In this document: in pieces, positions 18,458-26,262 of the stretch
Numbering within the stretch: the first letter of the stretch is position 1
How the letters are laid out: every line of letters starts with the position of its first letter
NCBI GenBank assembly: GCA_020445335.1
Contig: JAGRGU010000004.1
Span: forward strand, 16,076 to 63,777
DNA from: Gammaproteobacteria bacterium
GTDB taxonomy: Bacteria; Pseudomonadota; Gammaproteobacteria; Chromatiales; Chromatiaceae
Direction of reading: 5' to 3'
DNA: 47,702 nt
The notes under the pieces: model-generated
Told to the model about the DNA's origin: nothing
Seen by the model: the letters and a program-made list of their open reading frames with translations, nothing else
Databases searched by the model: none
Position numbers and translations under genes: made by a program

Positions 18458-19918
18458 ATGGGGATACTCACGTTGTTGCTGGTACTGCCGCTGTTCGGCG
18501 CGGCGTTGATTGCCGCCCTGCCATCCGACTCCCGGCAGATGATCCGCGCCGTTGCGCTCGCGACCGGCTTGCTGACGCTGATGCTGGCCTGGGCGCTGCT
18601 GGTCAATTTCGACACCGCTTCGTCAGCCATGCAGTTTTATGAGATGCACCACTGGAATGCCCGCATGGGGACCTCCTTCGCGCTCGGAATCGACGGCTTC
18701 TCGTTGCCGATGGTGCTGTTGGCAACGCTGCTTGGATTTGTCGCGCTGCTTGCCTCGGGCGGAATACGCCAGTCGGTCAAAGCCTACTACCTGCTGATGC
18801 TGGTACTCGAGGCCGCCATGCTCGGGGTCTTCATGGCGCAGGATTGGGCACTCTTCTATCTGTTCTGGGAGTCGACACTGATTCCGCTCTTCTTCCTCAT
18901 CAACCGATGGGGCGGCGTCAATCGCCAGGGCGCCTCGCTGAACTTTTTTCTCTACACCATGGGCGGTTCGGTGTTCATGCTGATCAGCCTGCTGGTGCTG
19001 TTCGACACGCTGCCTGGCCACTCTTTTGCAATGGTGGAGTTGGCAGGCGCAGCGGTAGAGCTGCCGGAGCGGACGCAGCTGCTGCTGTTTCTGGGTTTTC
19101 TGGTCGGCTTCGGGGTTAAGATGCCGATCTTTCCGATGCACGGCTGGCTGCCCCTGGCCCACGTCGAGGCGCCCAGCCCTGTCAGCATCCTGCTCTCCGG
19201 AATCCTGCTGAAGATGGGCTCCTACGGTCTGGTCCGTGCTGCGGCCATGCTGCCGCAGGGGGTGGAGGCGCTACAGTGGATATTGCTGACGCTGGCGCTG
19301 GTCAGTCTGATCTACGGTGGGTTGCTCGCCTGGCGGCAGTCCGACCTGAAGGCGATGATCGCCTACTCGTCGGTCAGTCACATGGGCGTGGTGCTGGTGG
19401 GAATCGCTGCGTTGAATACCGCTGGCCTGACCGGTGCGGTGATGCAGATGGTGGCGCATGGACTGGTCGCGGGGGCGTTGTTTCTGCTCATCGGGCTGCT
19501 TTATGAGCGTACCAAGACACGCGATATCAACGACTACAGCTCGCTGGTGCGGGTCACCCCAAGGTTCGCCGTGTTGACCACGCTGGCCTTCGTCGCCGCT
19601 GTGGGGTTACCGGGAACCGTCGGTTTCATCGCCGAACTGCATGCGATCATTGGTGGATTCGAGCGCTGGGGATGGTTGGTGCTGCTTCTCAGTTTCGGCG
19701 TGATGATCAGCGCCGCGTACGCGATCCGCACCGTTGGCAGGCTCTTTACCGGGCCGGTGCGGCCGCGCATGCGCCATATCACCGATCTGCAGAGGGGGGA
19801 GATGCTCGCAGCCAGTGTATTGACCGCAGCTATCCTGCTGCTCGGCTTCTTCCCGGCACCCGCACTGCGTCTGGTTTCGGCATCGGTGGCGCAGCTCTCC
19901 TCGGTGTTCGGCGCATGA
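18458..19918 (+). CDS. NuoM/MrpD-like proton-translocating subunit, first gene of DabA operon
   Basis: A 486-residue membrane protein of the antiporter-like family shared by complex I subunits NuoL/M/N and Mrp antiporters. All four key channel residues line up with E. coli NuoM: E138 in FYLFWES (NuoM E144), K221 in VGFGVKMP (K234), K252 in LLKMGSYG (K265) and E393 in GFIAEL (E407). It should therefore be able to conduct ions. No other complex I genes are present, so this is not a nuo operon. The ATG at 18458 gives the usual NuoM start, but its ribosome binding site is weak; a TTG at 18398 is an upstream alternative. The stop overlaps dabA (ATGA), giving translational coupling. Confidence 0.88.
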   Translation: MGILTLLLVLPLFGAALIAALPSDSRQMIRAVALATGLLTLMLAWALLVNFDTASSAMQFYEMHHWNARMGTSFALGIDGFSLPMVLLATLLGFVALLASGGIRQSVKAYYLLMLVLEAAMLGVFMAQDWALFYLFWESTLIPLFFLINRWGGVNRQGASLNFFLYTMGGSVFMLISLLVLFDTLPGHSFAMVELAGAAVELPERTQLLLFLGFLVGFGVKMPIFPMHGWLPLAHVEAPSPVSILLSGILLKMGSYGLVRAAAMLPQGVEALQWILLTLALVSLIYGGLLAWRQSDLKAMIAYSSVSHMGVVLVGIAALNTAGLTGAVMQMVAHGLVAGALFLLIGLLYERTKTRDINDYSSLVRVTPRFAVLTTLAFVAAVGLPGTVGFIAELHAIIGGFERWGWLVLLLSFGVMISAAYAIRTVGRLFTGPVRPRMRHITDLQRGEMLAASVLTAAILLLGFFPAPALRLVSASVAQLSSVFGA

Positions 19919-22900
19919 TGAGCGGCTCAGCGGAGGGGGCAAAGGATATCCGGGCGCGCTTGCATGCGGTGGTCGAGCATCTCGAACACCTGCTGCCCGG
20001 GCAGGCGCCGATCCGTGATTTCGTGCACCACAATACGCTGCATGGCTTCCAACACCTGCAGTTCAGTGAGGCGTTGGCAGTGTCGCGGAGTCTGACCGGG
20101 GCGCGCGGTTATCTCAGCGACCAAGAGTTCAGGGAGATCTACCGCAGCGGGCGCATCGACGAGGGCGACCTGGTCGCGGTGCTGGATAGCGATGAAGAGC
20201 TCGGGGCCGCCGAAATCGTCGCAGCAAGCGAGCAGCTTCAGCTGCAGCGGCGCCAGCTCTATCTGGTCGCACTGCTGCATCCGCTGCATAGCGTGACCGC
20301 CAGCCAACTCAATTGGCAGCTGGAGGAGATGGATGCCGCGGCCGCCTTTCAGGCGGATGTGGCGCCCGTCAGCAGAGCCTGTCTTCTGGCTTCGGCGCGG
20401 GCTGAGGGCAGCGTGGGCGAAGCGGAGGCGATTGCGGAGCTCTGGAGCGCCTCTCTCGAGGGGCTGGGTCTCAGTCACTATCTGCTGCATCCGGAGGAGC
20501 TGGTCGATCTTTCCGCCGAGCAGGCGGAGAAGATGCTGGCGGAGCTGTCGGGCGAAGAGCCCGGGCAGGCGCACCATGCGATGGAGCGGCAGGTACGCAA
20601 GGAGGCGGAAAACCTCCTCGGGCAATTGCTGGAGCGGGTTGGCGGGGATCTGACCCTCGGCGGGCTAATGCAGGCGGTGACTGGACACGATCTCGTCGAG
20701 GAGATGCGGCCGACGCTGTTGCGCCAGTTGGCCGCCTATCTGGACCAGGGAGTGGCTGCCTGGCATGGGCGCTCAGCGGATGAGGGTTTCTATGCGGTCT
20801 GGCGCCGAACAGCGAGCGAGGATCTGAGCTGGATCTTCGAGGAGATATCCGATTGGCGTTCCCATCTCGAGTCGCTGCCTGAAGAGCCGATGGAGGCGAT
20901 CCTCACCGAACTGCACAGGCTGGGGTTGCGGCAGGAGAAGTGGCCCGGTTATCTCGAGCGGCTGGCGCTGGAGTTGCCGGGGTGGTCCGGCATGTTTCTT
21001 TGGCGCCACCGGCATCAGCAGGTCCGCGGATGCGCGGAACCCCGGATCGAGATGATCGACTATCTGGCGGTGCGGCTGGTGCTGGAGCACATGTATTCGC
21101 AGCGCCTCAGTGCCAGGCTGTGGCAGCTGGAGGCGACTCTGGACATGATCCGCTGGCACTTCCGCCACCATAGCGCGGAGTTTCTGGTGCGCTACGTGCT
21201 CTACAACGGTCGCCTGCCCGAGTATCTAGCCAGCAAGGCGCTGCGGTTGGCCGGGCACAGCGCGCGCAACGCGCCGGATGACTCCTCCTGGTGGAGACTG
21301 GCCAGCATGGTCAGCATCTGGCGCCAGAGTGCGGCAGCGGACCGGCCGGTCGGCCACAGCGTTTACCGCAGCGCCTGGCGCCTTTTCAGACTGGCTCAGC
21401 ACCTCGGGGTGAGCGGCGGAAAGCTGCGATCGCTCTCGCCTGGTCAGCTCGATCAGATACTGGCGACGATCGACCGTTTCAGTGAGGAGCGGCGGGGGTA
21501 CATCTGGCTGCAGGCGTACGAGCGGCACTACCGTGAACGGCTGCTGGCGGCGCTGCAGCAGAACTTCGGACGGGCGCCGGGGCGTGTCGAGGGCGCTTCC
21601 GCCCAGCTGGTCTTCTGTATGGATGATCGCGAGGAGGGTATGCGACGCCATCTGGAGGAGGTCGATGCCAGCATCGAAACTTACGGTGCCGCGGCCCATT
21701 TCAACGTGCCCCATATCTGGCACGATATCGATGGCCGCATCGCCCGCTTGACGCCTGTCGTCGTCGATCCGGTGCACGAGATTCGCGAATGCGTTCGCGG
21801 CGACGGCAAGGCGCAGGCGCAGCGTCACCGGGAGGCGCTCAGGCGCAGCCGTCAGCTGGCGGAGCTGCTGCACCTGGGGATCCGGCGCAACCTGATCAGT
21901 TCGAGTGTATTGATTGCACTGGCGGCGCCGGCGGCGCTGTTGGCACTGCTGCTGAAGACGCTCGCGCCGCGGCACGGTGAGCGGCTCACGCGCTGGCTGA
22001 AGCGGCATTTCGACTGCAGCGTACCGAGCGAGTTGAAGCTCGACGCGGTCGACGACGGTAGGGTGCCGACCACCTCGGATCCACGCAAGGGTTTCACCGA
22101 AGATGAGCAGCTCGACCGCATCGAAGCGCTGCTGCGCAACATCGGACTGGTGGATCGATTTGCACCCTTGGTGGTGATCATGGCGCATGGCTCCGTCAGC
22201 CAGAACAACCCTCATCTTGCCGCCTACGACTGCGGTGCATGTAGCGGGCGGCACAGTGGTCCGAACGCGAGAATCGCCGCCGCGATCGCCAACCGGCCAC
22301 GGATACGGCAGCGGCTGGCGCGGGAGCGTGGCATCGAGATCCCGCTGGAGTGTTGGTTCCTAGGCGCCGAACACAACACCTGCAGCGAGGCGATAGAGTG
22401 GTATGACCTGCATCTGCTGCCGGCGCAGAAGTCGGGGGAACTGGCTCAGCTGCGGCGAGCGCTGGACGAGGCCTGCCGCCGACATGCGCAGGAGCGCTGT
22501 CGCCGTTTCGCCTCGGCATCGGCAGAGCTGTCGCCAGCGCAGTCGCTGGCGCATGTGCGGGGGAGAGCGGTCGATTTCAGCCAAGCGCGTCCGGAGCTGG
22601 GGCACGCGACCAACGCCGCGGCCCTTGTCGGCCGACGTTCCATGAGCAGGGGTGCCTTTTTCGACCGGCGCGTGTTCCTGATCTCCTACGACCATAACAC
22701 CGACCCGGGAGGGGAGGTGCTGGAGCGGCTGCTGCTGGCCAACGCTCCGGTCGGTGCCGGTATCAGCCTGGAGTACTACTTCTCCACCGTGGACAATGAG
22801 CGCTATGGTTCGGGTTCCAAGGTGACCCACAACATCACCGGCATGTTCGGCGTGATGGACGGCACCGCTTCCGATCTGCGCACCGGCCTGCCACGCCAGA

Positions 22901-23211
22901 TGATCGAGATCCACGAAGCGATGCGACTTCAGCTGGTGATCGAAGCCAGACCGCAGCTGGTAGCGGAGATCTACACGCGCCAGCCGGAGCTGCGGGAGCT
23001 GATCGGCAACGGCTGGCTGCTGCTTTCGGTGGTCGATCCGGGGAGCGGCGAGATCAAGCTGTTCGATCCGGGGCAGGGCTTCATCCGCTGGGAGGGGGGC
23101 GGCGCACCGTTGCCGCGGGCGGCTTGCTCGAGCGACTGCTACCGTAACCGGAGCGATCCTGTGGAGCCGGCATTGCTGGCGCCGCGTTTGGGGGCGACGC
23201 ATGCCCTCTGA
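19915..23211 (+). CDS. dabA: DabA: DUF2309 inorganic-carbon transporter / CO2-hydrating subunit
   Basis: A 1098-residue DUF2309 protein. DabA with a NuoL-like DabB forms an energy-coupled bicarbonate-accumulating complex; DabA resembles beta-carbonic anhydrase. The zinc-site residues described for Halothiobacillus DabA2 (C351, D353, H524, C539) are all present: C568 and D570 in VFCMDDRE, and H758 and C773 in the segment HGSVSQNNPHLAAYDC. The two spacings (2 and 15 residues) match exactly. The N-terminal family motif FVHHNTLHGF is at 36-45. The protein is a long form, with more than 200 extra residues before the site. The frame stays open further upstream to 19672 inside the preceding gene, but the ATG at the ATGA overlap fits the family start. 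It acts on the cytoplasmic face of the inner membrane. Confidence 0.93.
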   Translation: MMSGSAEGAKDIRARLHAVVEHLEHLLPGQAPIRDFVHHNTLHGFQHLQFSEALAVSRSLTGARGYLSDQEFREIYRSGRIDEGDLVAVLDSDEELGAAEIVAASEQLQLQRRQLYLVALLHPLHSVTASQLNWQLEEMDAAAAFQADVAPVSRACLLASARAEGSVGEAEAIAELWSASLEGLGLSHYLLHPEELVDLSAEQAEKMLAELSGEEPGQAHHAMERQVRKEAENLLGQLLERVGGDLTLGGLMQAVTGHDLVEEMRPTLLRQLAAYLDQGVAAWHGRSADEGFYAVWRRTASEDLSWIFEEISDWRSHLESLPEEPMEAILTELHRLGLRQEKWPGYLERLALELPGWSGMFLWRHRHQQVRGCAEPRIEMIDYLAVRLVLEHMYSQRLSARLWQLEATLDMIRWHFRHHSAEFLVRYVLYNGRLPEYLASKALRLAGHSARNAPDDSSWWRLASMVSIWRQSAAADRPVGHSVYRSAWRLFRLAQHLGVSGGKLRSLSPGQLDQILATIDRFSEERRGYIWLQAYERHYRERLLAALQQNFGRAPGRVEGASAQLVFCMDDREEGMRRHLEEVDASIETYGAAAHFNVPHIWHDIDGRIARLTPVVVDPVHEIRECVRGDGKAQAQRHREALRRSRQLAELLHLGIRRNLISSSVLIALAAPAALLALLLKTLAPRHGERLTRWLKRHFDCSVPSELKLDAVDDGRVPTTSDPRKGFTEDEQLDRIEALLRNIGLVDRFAPLVVIMAHGSVSQNNPHLAAYDCGACSGRHSGPNARIAAAIANRPRIRQRLARERGIEIPLECWFLGAEHNTCSEAIEWYDLHLLPAQKSGELAQLRRALDEACRRHAQERCRRFASASAELSPAQSLAHVRGRAVDFSQARPELGHATNAAALVGRRSMSRGAFFDRRVFLISYDHNTDPGGEVLERLLLANAPVGAGISLEYYFSTVDNERYGSGSKVTHNITGMFGVMDGTASDLRTGLPRQMIEIHEAMRLQLVIEARPQLVAEIYTRQPELRELIGNGWLLLSVVDPGSGEIKLFDPGQGFIRWEGGGAPLPRAACSSDCYRNRSDPVEPALLAPRLGATHAL

Positions 23212-24745
23212 TCTCGCCTGGCTGGTTGTTCTGCTGCCGCTGCTGGCGGCGTTGTGGATCGCGATCAAGTCTCTGACCGGGCGAGGCGTGGGCGAGGCGG
23301 GCGAGCGCACCACCGAGCGTGCGGCGCTCTGGTCGCTGGCGGGGTCGCTGACGCTGCTGCTGCTGATCGATCTACAGGCGCTGCTGACCATGGCGCCCGG
23401 TCAGCTGGTCTATGGCGTCTGGCTCGAGAGCGGCACTCTGCAGGTTGCCATCAGCTTTACGCTCGATGGACTGGGGCTGGCAATGGCGACGTTGGTCGCG
23501 CTGCTCTGCCTGATTTCGCTGCGCTTCTCGGTCAACTACATGCATCGGGAGACCGGCTTCCATCGCTTTTTCATGGTGATGTCGCTATTCAGCGGGGCGA
23601 TGCTGCTGATCGTCACCGCCGGCAATGCGGTACTGACATTCGTCGGCTGGGAGCTGGCCGGTCTCAGCTCCTATCTGTTGATCGGCTACGCCTACGAGCG
23701 CCGCACCGCGACTCTCAATGCAACGCGTGTTTTCGTCACCAACCGCATCGGTGATGCGGGCTTCATCCTCGGCATCGCCTTGGCCTTTCTCTGGATCGGC
23801 GGGGTCGAGTGGTCGCAGCTCGTGGTAGCGGCAAGCGAGCAAGAGACGCGTCTGCTCGGCGTCATCGGGCTCGCTTTTCTGCTGGCGGCGATGGTCAAGT
23901 CGGCGCAGCTGCCCTTCACGACCTGGATCAGCCGGGCGTTGGAGGGGCCGACTCCGTCCAGCACAATCTTCTACGGCTCGTTGATGGTGCACGCCGGTGT
24001 CTATCTGTTGCTGCGCCTGGAGCCGCTGTTCATGCAGGTTCCTGTGCTGCTGGTGCTGCTGGCTCTGGTCGGCCTGAGCAGTGCGTTGTATGGCTGGTTG
24101 TGCGGCTTGGTGCAGGTGGATATCAAGAGCGCGCTGATCTTCTCCACCATCTCCCAGGTGGGACTGATGTTTCTCGAATGCGGCCTGGGACTCTTCCAGC
24201 TTGCAGCCTGGCATCTGGTGCTGCATGCCATCTGGCGGGCGTACCAGTTTCTGCACGCGCCGGCGCTGCTGCAGTTGCTCGACAGGCCGCAGCGCAGAGC
24301 GCCACAGTGGCTGCGGCGCCAGCCGCGACTCTACACCGCGCTGCTGCAGCGACTGTGGCTGGACTCGATCGCCGACTGGCTGTTGCTGCGACCGACCCAG
24401 TCGCTGGCGCAGGATCTGCAGGATTTCGACCGGCAGGTGGTTACCCGCATGATCGGATTGCCCGACGAAACCGGTGCAGTGAGCGCATTGGCAGAGTGGC
24501 GGAAGGAGCGTGGGGAGGGTCGCGACACGGTGGGTCGGGGGCGCGGTATGGCGGGACGCCTGATAGAGTGGACCGCGACGATGCTCTACTGGTTCGAGCA
24601 ACATCTCGTGCTGCAGGGGGGCGGCGAGGGGCTGAAACGGGCGATCGACTTGGTCGGCCACTATCTGCAACAGGTCGAATACCTGCTGGGTCAACCGCGT
24701 TATCTGCTGTTGCTGATCATGGCGACTTTCGTGGTGATTCTATGA
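23201..24745 (+). CDS. dabB: DabB: NuoL-like membrane subunit
   Basis: A 514-residue membrane protein and the likely DabB partner of DabA. The NuoL-type core is clear: E151 in FVGWELAGLSSYLL, K233 in AAMVKSAQLPFTTWISRALEGPTPSS (cited as MVKSAQLPFTTW), H264 in SLMVHAGVYLLL and K309 in VDIKSALIFSTISQVG. The membrane core ends early, after LHAIWRAYQFLHAP, as in DabB proteins. It is followed by a long charged, mostly helical cytoplasmic region (residues about 360-495) and one last hydrophobic segment, YLLLLIMATFVVIL. Such a tail could dock DabA. The start overlaps the 3' end of dabA by 11 bases and the stop overlaps the next gene by four. Confidence 0.88.
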   Translation: MPSDLAWLVVLLPLLAALWIAIKSLTGRGVGEAGERTTERAALWSLAGSLTLLLLIDLQALLTMAPGQLVYGVWLESGTLQVAISFTLDGLGLAMATLVALLCLISLRFSVNYMHRETGFHRFFMVMSLFSGAMLLIVTAGNAVLTFVGWELAGLSSYLLIGYAYERRTATLNATRVFVTNRIGDAGFILGIALAFLWIGGVEWSQLVVAASEQETRLLGVIGLAFLLAAMVKSAQLPFTTWISRALEGPTPSSTIFYGSLMVHAGVYLLLRLEPLFMQVPVLLVLLALVGLSSALYGWLCGLVQVDIKSALIFSTISQVGLMFLECGLGLFQLAAWHLVLHAIWRAYQFLHAPALLQLLDRPQRRAPQWLRRQPRLYTALLQRLWLDSIADWLLLRPTQSLAQDLQDFDRQVVTRMIGLPDETGAVSALAEWRKERGEGRDTVGRGRGMAGRLIEWTATMLYWFEQHLVLQGGGEGLKRAIDLVGHYLQQVEYLLGQPRYLLLLIMATFVVIL

Positions 24746-26259
24746 ATTTGCTGGAGATATCATGGGCCGCGCAGTCCGGATATCCGGTATTGCTGTCGTT
24801 ACAGTTGCTGCCGTTGCTGGCCATGGCGGTGATGCTGCTCGCGGGTGCGCACCGGCGCATCTTTGCAATCGGCATCGGCGCAGCGCTGGCGGAGCTGATG
24901 CTGACGATCGACCTCTATCGCCGCTTCGATCTGAGTGTCGGCGCATTCCAGTTCGGCGAGCGTCTCGCGCTGTTCGGACCGGTCGAGTATCACGCCGCTG
25001 CCGACGGGATGACGGTGCTGTTCGTGCTGCTCAATGCATTGTTGACGCTGCTGGTGGTGGTCTATTCCCATGCCCGCAGGCTTACCCCTCTGCCCTGGGT
25101 GCTGGCGGTGGTGTTCGCGGTCGAGGCGATCCTGATGAGTCTGCTGGTATCGCTCAATCTGCTCTGGTTTCTCTTCATGTCGACGGTGCAGTTGCTGCCG
25201 GTCGGGTATCTTGTCTGGCGCTGGGCCAGTTCGCCCGAAAAGGATCTGGCGTTGACCCGCTTTCTGCAGTTCATGGGTGTCGGTCTGTTGCTGCTGCTCG
25301 GCGGTACGCTGCTGCTGGGGCTGAACCATGCGGGGGCCAGCGGCCGCTGGAGCTTCGATCTGATCGATCTGGCCAGTGTCGAAGAGCCGGCGGAGCTGCA
25401 TACGCTGATCTTCTTTCTGCTCTTCTACGGCCTGGCGATCCGCACGCCGCTCTTTCCGCTGCACGGCTGGCTGCCGATCATCGCCGAGCACGGCAGTATC
25501 GCCGTGGCACCGGTCTTCCTGCTGGGCCTGAAGACGGGGCTCTACGGATTGTTGCGCTTCGTCTTCCCGCTGCTTCCCGAGGCGGTGCTCGACTGGCACA
25601 GGTATGTTGTCGCGTTTGCGCTGGCAGGTGTCTTCTATGCCGCGCTGATGGCGTTGCTGCAGGTCAACTTGCGGCGTCTGCTGGCGTTCGCTGTGGTCAG
25701 CCATACCAGCCTGGTGGTGATCGGGCTCTTTACGCTGGGGGAATCCTCCTTCGAGGGGAGTATTCTGCTCGCGGTCAACTTCGGGCTCGCGATCACCGGG
25801 CTGGTCTTCATGATCGGTCTTGTCTACCGCCGGACCCAGAGTGTCTTGCTCTCGCGGCTTGGTGGGCTTTTCGATCCGCTGCCGCTGCTTGGTGTCGCTT
25901 TTCTGGTGGCCGGCCTTTCGATTGTCGGCATGCCCGGTACCCCGGGTTTCGATGCCGTCCATCTGCTGCTGGAAGATGCGATCCACCGCTTCGGAGCCCT
26001 GCTGACGGTTGCCGCGGCGCTGGGCAATGTGGTTGCCGCCGGTTTTCTTCTGCTCGCGTTCCAGCGCGCATTTCTTGCACCTGCGACCCAGGTTGCGGGG
26101 CAGCCCCGGGTCGAACCCGCGTCGGGGCTGGAAAAGCTGGTTTCAGCGATGGTGATACTGGTTCTGCTTGGTGGTGGCTTCTACCCGGAACCCTGGCTCG
26201 ATCTGCTGGACAACTCGGCGCAGAGTCTGAACCTGCTGTTTCAAGGGAAGGGGGGGTAG
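24742..26259 (+). CDS. NuoM-like subunit with degenerate ion-channel residues
   Basis: A 505-residue membrane protein of the NuoM/MrpD family, coupled to dabB by an ATGA overlap. Its fold signatures are visible: RTPLFPLHGWLPIIAEHG, GLKTGLYGLLRF and GMPGTPGF. However, key residues are changed compared with its two NuoM-like neighbours. The TM5 glutamate is absent (WFLFMSTVQLLP, residues 142-153, no acid). The TM7 lysine is arginine (R234). The TM12 glutamate is valine (V406 in GFDAVH), although D404 two residues earlier might substitute. Only the TM8 lysine (K264) is kept. It may be a structural subunit rather than an ion channel; that is inference. Length and frame are intact, so it is not a pseudogene. 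Confidence 0.85.
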   Translation: MNLLEISWAAQSGYPVLLSLQLLPLLAMAVMLLAGAHRRIFAIGIGAALAELMLTIDLYRRFDLSVGAFQFGERLALFGPVEYHAAADGMTVLFVLLNALLTLLVVVYSHARRLTPLPWVLAVVFAVEAILMSLLVSLNLLWFLFMSTVQLLPVGYLVWRWASSPEKDLALTRFLQFMGVGLLLLLGGTLLLGLNHAGASGRWSFDLIDLASVEEPAELHTLIFFLLFYGLAIRTPLFPLHGWLPIIAEHGSIAVAPVFLLGLKTGLYGLLRFVFPLLPEAVLDWHRYVVAFALAGVFYAALMALLQVNLRRLLAFAVVSHTSLVVIGLFTLGESSFEGSILLAVNFGLAITGLVFMIGLVYRRTQSVLLSRLGGLFDPLPLLGVAFLVAGLSIVGMPGTPGFDAVHLLLEDAIHRFGALLTVAAALGNVVAAGFLLLAFQRAFLAPATQVAGQPRVEPASGLEKLVSAMVILVLLGGGFYPEPWLDLLDNSAQSLNLLFQGKGG

Positions 26260-26262
26260 CGA

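Noticed and set aside
19672..19914. N-terminal extension of DabA into the preceding NuoM-like gene
   Set aside because: The added residues are Arg/Ala/Gly-rich shadow sequence; the ATG in the ATGA overlap gives the family-like start and normal coupling.
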